Positions 18,509-37,191 are shown, numbered from the stretch's first letter. The stretch is 55,000 bases of DNA from Leptospira kirschneri serovar Cynopteri str. 3522 CT (GCF_000243695.2 NZ_AHMN02000011.1:325001-380000), one strand, 5' to 3'. Program-made: numbers and translations. Notes: a model not told the origin generated them from the letters alone.

Positions 18509-19648
18509 TTGTATCAAAGAATTAGAATATTCAGCTTTTTAAGTATATTAACTCTTTTTCTTTTTTTTCTGCCGATCTTGGCACAAATGCAAACAAAAGA
18601 AAACTTTACTCGACTTTGGGCTCAAACACAAACTACAAATTCCGATCCTTTGCTTCGGGGTAACTGGTATGAAGATCAAGAACAAGAAGAGGCTGTAATC
18701 TATAACAAAGTGATGAAGTATTTCCGACCTAATGCCCATTTTGTTTGGAAAACGGATCTACACGGAAGAAACTATAAGTTTTACAAAGATGGAAAAGTCG
18801 AGTTTTTGGTGGATCGGGATTTTAAAGAGGTGTTTCCGGATGTTTCCGAATTGGACGTTCATCTAAGTGAGGCAAAAGTATTGGCGGAACACAGTGAACC
18901 GTATTCCGCGATTCGTTTATTAAAAGGAATTGGACTTTGTTATCGGTTTCAATTTGGAAAACTTGTACCAGAGGGATACAGAAATGCGACAGAAGAACTG
19001 AATCGACTGGCCAGACACATGACCCACAAAAAAACGGACGTGGATAATCTTACCGATCCGTATGGTTGCGTAAAAAAGAATATTCTAAAAATTGAAAGTG
19101 ATCAGTTCCGATTCTCCTTGGAAACTGTAAATGATTGGAAACATTTTTTCCCAGAACCGGAAACTCCGGAAAGTGGAACTGAAGGAGATCATATTTGGAA
19201 GGTTAGAAGGTTTTATCAATCGATTGAGTATGATGGATCTGTACAAAACAAAAACAAAGAGGAATGGGAAAAAGTGTATCGTTCCCAAGCCGAAAAATTT
19301 CTTAACTACAGACCCGATCGAATTCTATTTACGATAGGGCTTTCTTATCATCCGGTTGCGGCGATTTATACTTCTAAAAATTATTTTCAACTTTGGGATC
19401 TCAAACGTGGAATCAATCCTAGAACAATTCGGGAAACAAATTTTAGAAGAAAGAAGGAAGACGATTCTTATACGACTCGTTTTGAAATTTTTCACAAAGA
19501 CGGAAGAAAGGTTCCTATGATCGTTTTAGAAAAATATTATTTAAGAGAAAATCGTGGTCTTTTGTTTTCTGTTTCAGGACCGGAGGCGCAGACGGATCGA
19601 ATTCGTCAAATCTGGTTGCAATTGAATCAAAAACTGATCGTCGAATGA
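18509..19648 (+). CDS. exported protein of unknown function
   Basis: A 379-residue protein starting at TTG 18509 (GGTGG upstream), with a signal peptide (FSFLSILTLFLFFLPILAQ). The mature part is mixed alpha/beta and rich in aromatic and charged residues (VWKTDLHGRNYKFYKDGKVE, EHSEPYSAIRLLKGIGLCYR). No known domain recognised. It lies 3 bp before the membrane protein at 19652 and is almost certainly co-transcribed with it, so the two may act together at the envelope. Confidence 0.78.
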   Translation: MYQRIRIFSFLSILTLFLFFLPILAQMQTKENFTRLWAQTQTTNSDPLLRGNWYEDQEQEEAVIYNKVMKYFRPNAHFVWKTDLHGRNYKFYKDGKVEFLVDRDFKEVFPDVSELDVHLSEAKVLAEHSEPYSAIRLLKGIGLCYRFQFGKLVPEGYRNATEELNRLARHMTHKKTDVDNLTDPYGCVKKNILKIESDQFRFSLETVNDWKHFFPEPETPESGTEGDHIWKVRRFYQSIEYDGSVQNKNKEEWEKVYRSQAEKFLNYRPDRILFTIGLSYHPVAAIYTSKNYFQLWDLKRGINPRTIRETNFRRKKEDDSYTTRFEIFHKDGRKVPMIVLEKYYLRENRGLLFSVSGPEAQTDRIRQIWLQLNQKLIVE

Positions 19649-19651
19649 ATT

Positions 19652-20461
19652 ATGATTTTTGCTCTCGTAAAAATGGGAGATCGTCCATTTCCTCCTGAAC
19701 CGTCTCCGCAAAATGTAACTTGGCAGTTATTGCTGATCGGGTTTGGTCTTGTAAATGGAATGGCGCTTTTATTCATACCTCTTGGAATGTATGGTTCCGT
19801 TTTTTTCACCATCATTTGGCTTTTGTTTTTATTTCTTCCTTTACTTTTTCTAGTCATCCGTCTCAGTACAAAATTTGGTAACCTTCTCTACGTTGCATTG
19901 TTTTTAAGTCTTTTGTCAGCGGGAGTTTCTTCACTTTACATCAGTCATACGATAGGATTTTTTCTAGGAATTCCTATCGGAAAAAATATGGATCTTTCAC
20001 AAAGAGGAGAGTTTGGAAAAAATCGAATTTTGGTATTTAGAGAAGTAAAAATTCTTCCGGACTATATCTATTCTAGATCTGCCATTAGCAAGTCGAAGGC
20101 GGAACCACAACTTACTAAAACGATTTATTTTCCTGTCGCCCCATTAGTTTCATCAAGTTGGAAAGAAGGTGACCCGGTTCACGTTTGGGTCGCTTGTGAG
20201 AAAATGGAACTTCCGACTTGTAATTGGGGAAGTTCCGTCTTTTTTTGGGGCGAGAATTTAAAAAATCATTCCTTGTATCCTTATTATAAACTTTCCGTTC
20301 AGGATGCAGGAAGGATCTATAAACTTGCAGTTTCAGAATACCCTACAATTTTTAGGCCGATCACAGATCCAGAAAAGAAACTCGTTCGAGCTGGAATGTA
20401 CGGACTATCTGGACTTTTTTTTCTCAATTATTCTTGGTTTATTTGTATCTTTTTAGGTTAG
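19652..20461 (+). CDS. membrane protein of unknown function
   Basis: A 269-residue protein with three or so hydrophobic segments near the N-terminus (about residues 25-45, 47-70, 76-105), a soluble middle of about 130 residues containing two Cys (VACEKMELPTCNWG), and a final hydrophobic segment (YGLSGLFFLNYSWFICIFLG). No family recognised. The start is ATG 19652 or ATG 19673 (MGDRPFPPEP); neither has a clear ribosome binding site. It is paired with the exported protein upstream. Confidence 0.75.
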   Translation: MIFALVKMGDRPFPPEPSPQNVTWQLLLIGFGLVNGMALLFIPLGMYGSVFFTIIWLLFLFLPLLFLVIRLSTKFGNLLYVALFLSLLSAGVSSLYISHTIGFFLGIPIGKNMDLSQRGEFGKNRILVFREVKILPDYIYSRSAISKSKAEPQLTKTIYFPVAPLVSSSWKEGDPVHVWVACEKMELPTCNWGSSVFFWGENLKNHSLYPYYKLSVQDAGRIYKLAVSEYPTIFRPITDPEKKLVRAGMYGLSGLFFLNYSWFICIFLG

Positions 20462-21230
20462 TTTTTTGAAAAAAGAAAATGAGTTTTAAATTTATATTTT
20501 TTGAATATAATATTTTTTTGTAAAAATTTGTATTTAAAAGCGTAAACTGAGTGCCATAAATTTTGTTATAATGTCCTGTTTCACGCAAAATACCAGGTAC
20601 TTTATTTTTAGGTTTTATGGAAGTTCTGCAAATTTAAAAATCATCAGAAATAAAAAACTACAATAACGGGTTTTATAATAAAAATTTGAGGTACTATTTT
20701 TTTAAGGATCAGTAATAGATCTAAATCCATTCAAGAGAATTTTCTAAAACGTCAGAGTTCCCACAAAAATCGTCTCTTTATTGTTTCCTCCATACTTTTT
20801 ATACGATTTCAAACATTCTAACTGGTTCTAATTTCGGGGTTAAGTTCAGTTCCTACATTTATAAATTTTTAATAAAATGTTAAAACTTATAGTTTTGAAG
20901 TTTTATGTGAGTTCCCACACTTAGAAGTTCGAATGGGTTATCAGTTTTAAATTCATTTTTGGTGCGATATTTTTTTGGCAAAATCTATCGAGTTTGGGTC
21001 CAAAAACTTAAAGATTACTGATGAAAGAATTCGGAAAGTTCGCAGATCTGAGATGATATTCTTGAATCTACGAAGTCAAGAAGGCGAGAGATTGATTACT
21101 CTCGGAACACTTCCCAAGGAGTTCGATAGGTTTTGCCTCGATCCATAATAGATGAATCTACCCATGTGTGCGCTTAAACAAAGAGTGATGCTCTAAGTTC
21201 AGGAAGTAAAACACTTTGGTTTCAAAAAAA

Positions 21231-21680
21231 TGTGGGAACTACCGCACGCAGATCACGATTTTACGAACAAATTCTAGAATTGTAGGAATTCATACTTTTA
21301 GAAAATTCTTTTCATTTTCTAACGTCGAACTCGCATTAGTTAAAAATTCGTAATGCGACTTAATCTGTGGGAACTACCGCAAACTTAGATTTTACGAACA
21401 AATTCTAAAATTGTAGGAACTCATACTTTTAGAAAATTCTTTTCATTTTCTAACGTCGAACTCGCATTAGTTAAAAATTCGTAATGCGACTTAATCTGTG
21501 GGAACTACCGCAAACTTAGATTTTACGAACAAATTCTAAAATTGTAGGAACTCACTTTTAGAAAATTCTTTTCATTTTCTAACGTCGAGCTTGTGTTAGT
21601 TAAAAATTCGTAATGCGACTTAATCTGTGGGAATTACCGCAAACTTAGATTTTACAGTAAAATAAAATGTGGGAACTCTC
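21231..21680. repeat. tandem array, ~129-135 bp unit, three full copies plus a partial
   Basis: Unit starts (TGTGGGAAYT) are at 21231, 21366, 21497 and 21626, so steps are 135, 131 and 129 bp. Each unit holds one GTGGGAACTACCGC copy, a second TGTAGGAACTCATAC-like copy about 46-50 bp on, the TTTTAGAAAATTCTTTTC module, and TCGTAATGCGACTTAATC. A final palindrome GTGGGAACTCTCAC lies at 21669. The copies are nearly identical, so the expansion is recent. Confidence 0.9.
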
Positions 21681-21881
21681 ACGTTTTGTTGAAAATTAAA
21701 GAGAAATTCGATTCTAAGATTTTACAAAAGGTTCACGTAGAAATTAAAACTCCATTCTTCTTGAATACTAGTATAGTGTGTCTTGCCGACCATACTTTTT
21801 ATCCTTTTGCACGCCGTGTCCACACATTCGGGAAGAGGTTGAAAACGAATACCTTATTTTTAGATTTGAAAGTTCACTTTT

Positions 21882-21956
21882 GAGTTTGTCCCAAAATCAC
21901 TATAAAATCCTAAAAGAAACAAAAAATTAAAGAAGCCAATGGTTTTTGGGACGGTC
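21882..21956. repeat. IS5-like end remnant
   Basis: The left end GAGTTTGTCCCAAAA and the right end, reverse-complemented, GACCGTCCCAAAAA face each other across 75 bp. They resemble the ends of the 146-bp element at 16678 and of the IS at 28528. Probably a decayed non-autonomous copy. Confidence 0.4.
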
Positions 21957-22008
21957 TATGAATGAAGATTTTCGCTTTTAAATCTTTTAAAAAAAATCAC
22001 GAATTGTT

Positions 22009-22060
<52 letters not shown>

Positions 22061-22215
22061 AGAGACGGGTAGTAGAATCGGATTTCTTAAAATTCTTTTT
22101 AAAAGAATTGGAAGAAGGAAACATAAAACGATTCGGGTCCAAACAATTCTTTCACACTTTTTAGAAGTGGTTTCAAGAGTCGGACCTTGTCTCTAAACGA
22201 TTTTTTATTTTGTAT

Positions 22216-23928
<1,713 letters not shown>

Positions 23929-23942
23929 AAAGTTTTTGTAAG

Positions 23943-23975
23943 AAAAACGGGATATTTTTAAATCCCGTTTTTCCT
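23943..23975 (+). terminator. terminator of flaA2-flaA1
   Basis: AAAAACGGGAT (23943-23953) pairs perfectly with ATCCCGTTTTT (23962-23972) across an 8-base loop and runs into T-rich sequence. It begins 15 bp after the flaA1 stop. Confidence 0.9.
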
Positions 23976-23995
23976 TTTCTGAGGCTTTCTCCTTC

Positions 23996-24028
<33 letters not shown>

Positions 24029-24091
24029 GCCTATAATTGATAAATACAGGGCTGTCAGAGAGGAATTTTACCCCAAACGTCCCAATTTTCA

Positions 24092-26906
<2,815 letters not shown>

Positions 26907-27423
26907 AAAATATATTCGGAAAATCGAATGTATTAAGAAATCCCGAATCGTTTTCGATTCGGGATTTTTTTTGTCTGTCGAAAGACTATTTGAAAGATCA
27001 GTGCAACACGTTTTATAGAACGCGTTGTGTTTTACTCAGAAATACATAATAAGTATCTATTTCTATTTAATAATTTGCGCTTTAACCCTGTAGTTCAGTA
27101 GAAAGAAAATTTGTGCAGATAAAAGAACTCAATGCAACAGCTCTTGAATGCCAATCCGTAGAGAGCGTTTTGCTGAGTTTCAATTCTTTCGGAATTTCCA
27201 AACTCAGGTGTTGCTTTTTATGAATCGTAGCATAATAATCGCTTTCGCATTGAATTCTATCGAGCTTACGTGAAAAGGTACTTTATGATAGACATTTAGT
27301 ACTCAATTTTATAGAGATCAGTAATAAAAAGACTTCTCTCTAAAGCATCAGCCACTCAAAAATACTTTATCATTGCTTAAAATGTCGAATTCTAAGATAT
27401 TTTTAAGATAGATTCTCTATTTT
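26907..27423. other. gap downstream of greA
   Basis: Apart from the terminator no gene is seen. From ~27110 to 27290 there is a partial, reversed copy of the long dispersed element (GAGAGCGTTTTGCT, then AATCGCTTTCGCATTGAATTC). ACACGTTTTATAGAACGCGT near 27006 can form a small hairpin. Confidence 0.45.
26938..26972 (+). terminator. terminator of greA
   Basis: AAATCCCGAATCG (26938-26950) pairs perfectly with CGATTCGGGATTT (26955-26967) around a TTTT loop and continues into a long T tract. Confidence 0.95.
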
Positions 27424-27675
27424 TTATGCGGTTTTACTTTTGTAATCTTCCACATTTTTATTTGTATTCATCAGAGTTATTTCTGTTGGAAGAATATGTC
27501 GTTGTATATAAATGAGTAGTTCTTCGGCGTTGAGTTTTTGTATCATTGTTTCCGGAATTCGGTTCCAGCACTGATCGAATACCGTTCTTACATTGAGTCC
27601 TTTCGATTTTAGTTCTCCTACTTGATCACAGAGGAAACGTATTTTCACCCGATCTTTTTTGATTATGTTTGCCAT
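27424..27675 (-). CDS. small protein of unknown function
   Basis: An 83-residue, mostly helical, charged protein (KIRFLCDQVGELKSKGLNVR, IQKLNAEELLIYIQRHIL). It has no signal peptide or membrane segment and two Cys. A strong AAAAAGGAG ribosome binding site precedes the ATG at 27675 on the minus strand, which makes me accept it as a gene. No family recognised; size and helical character would suit a DNA- or protein-binding accessory factor, but nothing in the sequence proves this. Confidence 0.6.
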   Translation of the reverse strand: MANIIKKDRVKIRFLCDQVGELKSKGLNVRTVFDQCWNRIPETMIQKLNAEELLIYIQRHILPTEITLMNTNKNVEDYKSKTA

Positions 27676-28524
27676 TTTTTTCTCCTTTTTCCTGATTTCC
27701 TGTTTTCTTAGGATCTACATTAAGATTCTATAATACGTGAATTCTAATTTGCGATTATGAAAGTGATCCGACAAATTGAAATGTAAAAGTAATTTTGCCT
27801 TTCGAGATTCATCGCCCCGTGTTATTTGGAATCGATATAATTCTTTCAATCGATTGTAAATGAACCTCCAGACAAAAATCCTATCATATAAGTTTATTTA
27901 GACGTTTTTTTTGATAAAAATGTTTCGAATCGATTTTTTGGTTCTATTAAAACGATTTCGAATTTTCGAATATTCTTACCTATTTGGCACCAATTTTTTT
28001 CTCTGAGTTATGATTTAAACGTGCTACTTGAAGCTATATAACAGAGGTTAACATTTTTCACTCAACCAAATAGTTTTGCGATTAAAATTCAAGATACTCA
28101 ATTGTATAAGCGTCAGTTACTCATTTTAATGGAACGGATCTTTAAAAAAAAATTGTCAAGTTTTGTTTTATCCAGTTTTATGATCCCAAAAAATACGATG
28201 ACTTCTAAGGAGGTAGTTGGATTTAAAAATGTGAGTCTGGTCTAATTCGATGCGAAAGCGATTGAAGCGTAGAAGAACTCAGTAGAATGTTCTCTACTAT
28301 AACCAACCCCACAAGTATTTGGATCTCAATATAAATCTGTCGGAATTACGATAAATCCTCTGTAAAATTTACACCTGCAAGTGATTCATAGAGAGCGTTA
28401 CATGAGTTTTCCCTAATTTTGGGAAGAGGAAAGTCTTGGGGGACTTTTCCCTATCAGAAAAACATACTTTTTGCAAGTAAAAACCTCATTCTTGTCGGAA
28501 CACTTGAAAAATGTGTGTTCAGCT
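27676..28524. other. gap before the insertion sequence
   Basis: No gene seen. About 28231-28400 is a partial forward copy of the long dispersed element (TTCGATGCGAAAGCGATTGA, then GTTCTCTACTATAACCAACC, the latter also at 37850). A hairpin GGAAAGTC...GACTTTTCC sits at 28428-28450 just before the IS. Confidence 0.45.
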
Positions 28525-28542
28525 TTAGAGCCGGTCTCAAAA

Positions 28543-28917
28543 CTACCTATCAAAAAAGTTAAAAGCAATGATAGAGCTTGCGAGATAAAGAGATGCAAGA
28601 TAATTTTCAGATTTTCTTTCCCAACGAATTAGGATAGCCCTGAATCGATTGTGCCAACTGTTAGTTCTTTCAACGACCCCTCGTCTAGGTTTTCCTTTAT
28701 ATTTACCAATGAGAGGCTTCTCACCTTTTTTCCGAATATGAGATTGAATGTTTCTTCTTTTGATTAAAACTTCTATATCTTTGAAATCATAACCTTTATC
28801 TAAACAAAGATGTTTTGGCTTCTTTCTTCTTTTTCCGGAAAATATTAGGATTGAATTCAACGTATCCTTTACACCGTGTTTGTCATGAACGTTAGCTCCA
28901 GTCAACGTAATTGCCAA
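28543..28917 (-). CDS. IS5-type transposase, C-terminal frame (orfB), probably broken
   Basis: This frame encodes LAITLTGANVHDKHGVKDT, LCLDKGYDF (second Asp) and RRGVVERTNSW (the Glu), so the rest of the DDE domain is intact. However, the linker GKNPTDRAKLG lies in the -1 frame while VKRHILTDGNGIPLA lies in a further-shifted frame: one G appears missing in the GGG run at 28956-28958. A single programmed slip therefore cannot give full-length transposase, and the IS is probably inactive unless a second shift occurs. The TTG at 28917 is only a nominal start. Confidence 0.85.
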   Translation of the reverse strand: MAITLTGANVHDKHGVKDTLNSILIFSGKRRKKPKHLCLDKGYDFKDIEVLIKRRNIQSHIRKKGEKPLIGKYKGKPRRGVVERTNSWHNRFRAILIRWERKSENYLASLYLASSIIAFNFFDR

Positions 28918-28990
28918 AGGAATTCCATTTCCATCTGTAAGAATATGCCGTTTAACCCTAATTTGGCACGGTCTGTAGGGTTTTTCCCAG

Positions 28991-29338
28991 TTAAGCTCCC
29001 CCTTTGGGAGCTTTAACCATTGCTGAATCCATCGAAGCCCAGTCCCATGCTATCTGATTCTTTACATCATAATATTTTAAAATAGATTTATAAATCTTTT
29101 TGAATACTCCTGCTCGTTCCCATTCTTGAAATCTTCTGTGACAAGTTTGGCCAGATCCAAACTCATTCGGAATGGCACGCCACTGACAGCCTGTTTTCAT
29201 TCGATAGATGATACCTGCCATTACTAATCGTGTTGGTACTCGATTGCGACCTCCTTTCGGATTTACCTTTTCTTTCGGGATCAATGGGGCTATTTGTTTC
29301 CAAAGTCCATCCGGTATCTCTGAATAATATTTGTCCAT
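28991..29338 (-). CDS. IS5-type transposase, N-terminal frame (orfA)
   Basis: 115 residues starting MDKYYSEIPDGLWKQIAPLI and including the GGRNRVPTRLVMAGIIYRMK and QWRAIPNEFG blocks of the IS427-group DUF4096 helix-turn-helix region. It ends with SMDSAMVKAPKGGA, which carries the first Asp of the DDE triad. The frame then stops. The run AAAGGGGG just before the stop suits programmed -1 frameshifting, which in related elements joins the two frames. Confidence 0.9.
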   Translation of the reverse strand: MDKYYSEIPDGLWKQIAPLIPKEKVNPKGGRNRVPTRLVMAGIIYRMKTGCQWRAIPNEFGSGQTCHRRFQEWERAGVFKKIYKSILKYYDVKNQIAWDWASMDSAMVKAPKGGA

Positions 29339-29391
29339 TTCACAAGTAAATAATTACGATTCAAAAGTACAACCAGTTTTGAGACCGGCTC

Positions 29392-30041
29392 TTAGTTCAA
29401 TTGTAAAATGTGGTAGTTCCCACAAATCACGTCATATGAACATTCGAACATTTTTCATTGTTCTTAAACGCTTATGAGAGTTCCTACATCCGAGATTTTG
29501 AGGCAGATTCTAAATTACTGATCAAATAGAGATTGAATGAATTAATGTGAATTCAACGTAAGAAATTCATAATTCACTTTTCTAAAAAAAATTGGGATCT
29601 GAATTTTACAGATGTGGGAACTACCGCAGGTTACGACTTTACGAACAAATTCTAAAATTGTAGGAACTCATACTTTTAGAAAATTCTTTCTTATGCCCTG
29701 CTCACGTTAAATCGACTGTAAATTTCTATTTCGTTTTAAAATATAATAAGCCATTATAAAATCCAAAAAAAGGAATTTGGAAATCAAATTTTTACGTAAA
29801 ATCGTTGTTTTGTGCTTATCACTGAATTCAAAATTCATTTTATAAAAGTTCAAGTTTATTGTAGAATTCTACCTCTTGATCCTGATTTGCAATTTTTATT
29901 TTAATGCAGGCTTTTTATAATTGGCCTTAAGGATTCTACTCTTAGGATTTTAGTTGATCTAAGTTCTAAAACTTTCGATGCTGGTTCAGTTCCCAAAAAA
30001 CGAATTGATTGTGATATTATAATTAAGGTCTATTGAGAATT
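29392..30041. other. gap between the IS and the cNMP gene
   Basis: No gene seen. Exact reversed palindrome GTGGTAGTTCCCAC at 29410-29423, a second at ~29476, then GTGGGAACTACCGC at 29614 followed 46 bp on by TGTAGGAACTCATAC and the TTTTAGAAAATTCTTTC module. The last ~300 bases are AT-rich leader. Confidence 0.5.
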
Positions 30042-31843
<1,802 letters not shown>

Positions 31844-31853
31844 GGAGTATTTC

Positions 31854-33224
<1,371 letters not shown>

Positions 33225-33229
33225 GTCTC

Positions 33230-33256
33230 CAACAGTTTTTTACTAAAAAACTGTTG
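33230..33256 (+). terminator. hairpin after the propeller gene
   Basis: CAACAGTTTTTT (33230-33241) pairs perfectly with AAAAAACTGTTG (33245-33256) around a 3-base loop, five bp after the stop codon. The stem itself supplies T-rich and A-rich runs, so it could end transcription from either side; no separate T tract follows. It separates the protein genes from the tRNA pair. Confidence 0.65.
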
Positions 33257-33264
33257 CATTTGAG

Positions 33265-33365
<101 letters not shown>

Positions 33366-33377
33366 GCCGGTATTGAC

Positions 33378-34475
<1,098 letters not shown>

Positions 34476-34805
34476 TATTCCTCAGAAACGAAAAAATTTT
34501 CGGTTGAGTTAGCTCATGGTAAAATTGGTGTAAACGTATTCAATATTCCTAAATTACCTAAGAAAATTCATCTTGTTCTTAGAAACGACGATTGTGTTTA
34601 TTATGTAGTTCGTGGAAACCTTCAACTTACCTTACCTGGAGCCGAACCTATAATGTTACAATCAGAAGAGGTTCTTTTTATACCATCCGGGATCGTACAT
34701 TCGATTTCTTCTGATAAAGTAAATTCAAAAGTACTAATGATAAAGAGTTCCAATACTTCTGAAGTGGAATACTTACAAGAATCGGAAATTACACTTCAAC
34801 TTTAA
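34476..34805 (+). pseudogene. cupin-domain gene fragment without a start codon
   Basis: An open frame from just after a TAG at 34473 to a TAA at 34803-34805 encodes about 109 residues with a cupin pattern: IHLVLRNDDCVYYVVRGNLQ, then a GAEPIMLQSEEVLFIPSGIV segment and HSISSD. No ATG, GTG or TTG occurs in its first 55 or so codons, and the N-terminal strands are missing. An IS5-like end (34337) and repeats lie just upstream. I read it as the 3' part of a truncated cupin gene; use of a rare start codon is the alternative. Confidence 0.6.
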
Positions 34806-34900
34806 ACAAGATTTTGACGTTTCTATGATTGGGCGTTTGGCAAAAAATTCTATAGAAACAATCCCAAATAATGAGTGTATGAAATTTTTAGAAAGGGTAT

Positions 34901-35647
34901 TCACTGTCGTATCGTCGCCGCGTAGTTTTGGACTTTTTGGAAAAATTTAGGATCTTCTAATACGGAAGCGAATACGTCGAACTCGTTTTTTAAATTTTCG
35001 TATAAGTTCCCCATGAAATAATTATTCGAGATTCCTTTTAATGTGGATAACATATTCAAATTCCATTGTGAAAGTTTAGAAGCGACTTGGATCGAGTGTT
35101 GTAATATGTCATCTCCTTCATAAATCTCGTCTATAATTCCCAAATTTAAAGCTTGAGAGGATCGAATCGGATCTCCTTTTAAAGTCAAACTTAAAGATTT
35201 GTTAGGCCCAACTTTTCTGGCGAGTGTGGTGATCAGAGGTGGACCTCCAAATCGGATTTCTGGTCTGAAAAGAATCGCCTTTTTTTCAGAGATGATGTAG
35301 TCTCCACAAAGAGCCAGATCAAAACCTCCCGCGGATGCAAATCCCTTTAATATTGTAACCACTGGTTTTGGAAAACTATAAAGTGCATAATGATATTCTA
35401 ATATTCTGTGTCGAAAGGATTCTAATTTTGTTTGAACCACTTCCTCTAAATCGTATCCACTTGAAAAGTGTTTGCCTGAAGAATTGAGTAGAATCGCCTT
35501 TACGGATTCGTTATTTGCGTTTACATTGAATACATTTTCAAGTTCGTCTCTAATTTGTACGTTTAGTGAGTTGGATTTTTCGGGGCGATTGAGGGTTACG
35601 ATTAAAACCTGATCTCTAATTTCGGTAAGTAAACACTGATATTTCAT
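34901..35647 (-). CDS. enoyl-CoA hydratase/isomerase family (crotonase)
   Basis: A 248-residue crotonase-fold protein. Signatures are [35 protein letters not shown] (first oxyanion-hole region) and [20 protein letters not shown] followed by [11 protein letters not shown]. Where hydratases usually have Glu in the GG-x-E-L motif this protein has Asp (GGFDL), while the second Glu (RPEIRFG) is kept, so it may be an isomerase or another crotonase activity. I chose ATG 35647, preceded by AAGGATC; an upstream TTG at 35713 adds 22 residues of no recognisable kind. Confidence 0.85.
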   Translation of the reverse strand: MKYQCLLTEIRDQVLIVTLNRPEKSNSLNVQIRDELENVFNVNANNESVKAILLNSSGKHFSSGYDLEEVVQTKLESFRHRILEYHYALYSFPKPVVTILKGFASAGGFDLALCGDYIISEKKAILFRPEIRFGGPPLITTLARKVGPNKSLSLTLKGDPIRSSQALNLGIIDEIYEGDDILQHSIQVASKLSQWNLNMLSTLKGISNNYFMGNLYENLKNEFDVFASVLEDPKFFQKVQNYAATIRQ

Positions 35648-36255
35648 TTTTTTTGATCCTTTTAAACTCGAGCTAAACGCGCATGATCTTAATTTTGAAG
35701 ATACTCTATGCAAGAAAAATTTAAAGTGTGCTTGGGTCTTTTTTCCGGGAAAGAATTAGCTGGCAAGAAGCGCTAACAAAAATAAGACGGATTTACGATT
35801 ATTTATTTTCGATGTATAAAAACTTAAAAAGAATTTAACCATAATGATTTGTGAAATTTAGAATATACTGTTAATATGATATTTCTAAAAAACGAATTTT
35901 TCTTGTGATTTATTATGTGGAGTTCAATGTTTTGCACTTGCTACTTGGGCATATAAAATGGTATCAATGGGTAATTTGCGAAATATGTAGACGTTTTCAA
36001 ATATTGCACCTAACTTGGAATTCATGGTTTTTGAGGGAAAGCTATGGTTATAACTTTTTTGGAAACGAATTCATAGTGTTATTTTTATATGTGATAGTAG
36101 TAAACATACTTACAATAAAATTATTGATTTTTTATCGTATTTTTTACTCATTCGGATATATTAGAATACCATAAATTCTGAAAAAAGCTGTATTTCGGAA
36201 ACTGAATATTGGAAATCCATTTTGTAGCTTAGAGTAGTAAAAAATTTAGTCATAA
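35648..36255. other. gap upstream of the crotonase gene
   Basis: AT-rich. A plus-strand frame at 35905-36174 (TTG start, 89 hydrophobic and aromatic residues) has no ribosome binding site and no family resemblance, and I do not accept it. No dispersed repeat stands out. Confidence 0.4.
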
Positions 36256-37053
36256 TCATTTTTCTGTTGAAAGTAGATTTAATTGATCTAAAAAATTGAC
36301 TGCAAAACTTCCAGAGCCTTTTGATATTTTTGCGGAACGTGTGCCTGCAATCGCAAAAACTGCGGATGCAGATGCGGTTGCTCTTAGAGGATCTTTTTGT
36401 ACTCCTAAAAAAGACGCGATTACTCCTCCTAGGGAACAGCCGACTCCAGTTACCTGGGTCATGATCGGATCTCCTCCGCTGATCGAAATGGTTTCTTTTC
36501 CATCGGTTACGTAATCCACTTCTCCACTGATTGCAATTACGGCCCCCGTTTTTTCGGCGAGTATCCGAGCAAAAGGTAAGGCGTCAGAAGAAATGGCCGT
36601 GGAATCAACTCCCTTTCCCCCTCCTTCTGTTCCGGCTAACGCTAGTATTTCGGATGCGTTTCCTCGAATTACGGTCGGTTTGAAGTTGAGCAGTTCTTTT
36701 GCTAATTCTGTTCTAAATCCGAGCGCTCCCACGGCTACTGGATCTAATACCCAGGGCGTTTTTGCTTGATGAGCTACTTCTGCTGCGATTTTCATAGCTA
36801 TCGCATCGTTAGAGGTTACTGTGCCTATATTGATTAACAACCCTCTTGCAATTTTTGCAAATTCTCCTGCTTCCTCTTTTGCGATCACCATAGCAGGAGA
36901 AGAACCAACTGCAAGTAACACATTTGCCGTCCAATTGGTTACCACTATGTTAGTCATAACATGTGTTAGGGGAGATTGTTTTCTGAGTTCGGATAGATCT
37001 TCGATGATCTCTTTTGCTGGCCAGTTTCTTTCTATGATTGTAGATTTTGACAC
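36256..37053 (-). CDS. thiM: hydroxyethylthiazole kinase
   Basis: ThiM phosphorylates 4-methyl-5-(2-hydroxyethyl)thiazole, salvaging the thiazole half of thiamine. The 265-residue product has [29 protein letters not shown], the [14 protein letters not shown] block, [28 protein letters not shown] and the anion-hole/catalytic [15 protein letters not shown] with its conserved Cys. The start is GTG at 37053. No other thi gene is in the window and I see no TPP riboswitch upstream, so it stands alone as a salvage function. Confidence 0.95.
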   Translation of the reverse strand: MSKSTIIERNWPAKEIIEDLSELRKQSPLTHVMTNIVVTNWTANVLLAVGSSPAMVIAKEEAGEFAKIARGLLINIGTVTSNDAIAMKIAAEVAHQAKTPWVLDPVAVGALGFRTELAKELLNFKPTVIRGNASEILALAGTEGGGKGVDSTAISSDALPFARILAEKTGAVIAISGEVDYVTDGKETISISGGDPIMTQVTGVGCSLGGVIASFLGVQKDPLRATASASAVFAIAGTRSAKISKGSGSFAVNFLDQLNLLSTEK

Positions 37054-37191
37054 GATTTTATTTTCAAGACTGAATGAATCTTGTAAAGAACTTTACTTTT
37101 TGAATTGGATTGAATGTTCGAAAGAATATTGTGATTTTTTTGAAAATCATTTAACTTTTGAAATCTATGAATAGTTCGAACTTTTTGTTGT

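Larger units (their letters stand above)
28528..29391 (-). mobile_element. IS5-type (IS427-like) insertion sequence, 864 bp
   Basis: Perfect 17-bp terminal inverted repeats GAGCCGGTCTCAAAACT bound the element at 28528 and (reversed) 29391. A 3-bp direct repeat TTA flanks it (28525-28527 and 29392-29394), as expected for this group. It holds a transposase in two minus-strand frames. Flanking DNA is intergenic, so the insertion breaks no visible gene. Confidence 0.93.

Noticed and set aside
21686..21883. 66-codon plus-strand frame after the large tandem array
   Set aside because: No ribosome binding site, no family resemblance; it lies between repeats and its end abuts an IS5-like remnant.
35905..36174. 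89-codon hydrophobic frame
   Set aside because: TTG start without ribosome binding site, extremely AT-rich with aromatic residues as expected by chance; no recognisable membrane protein family.
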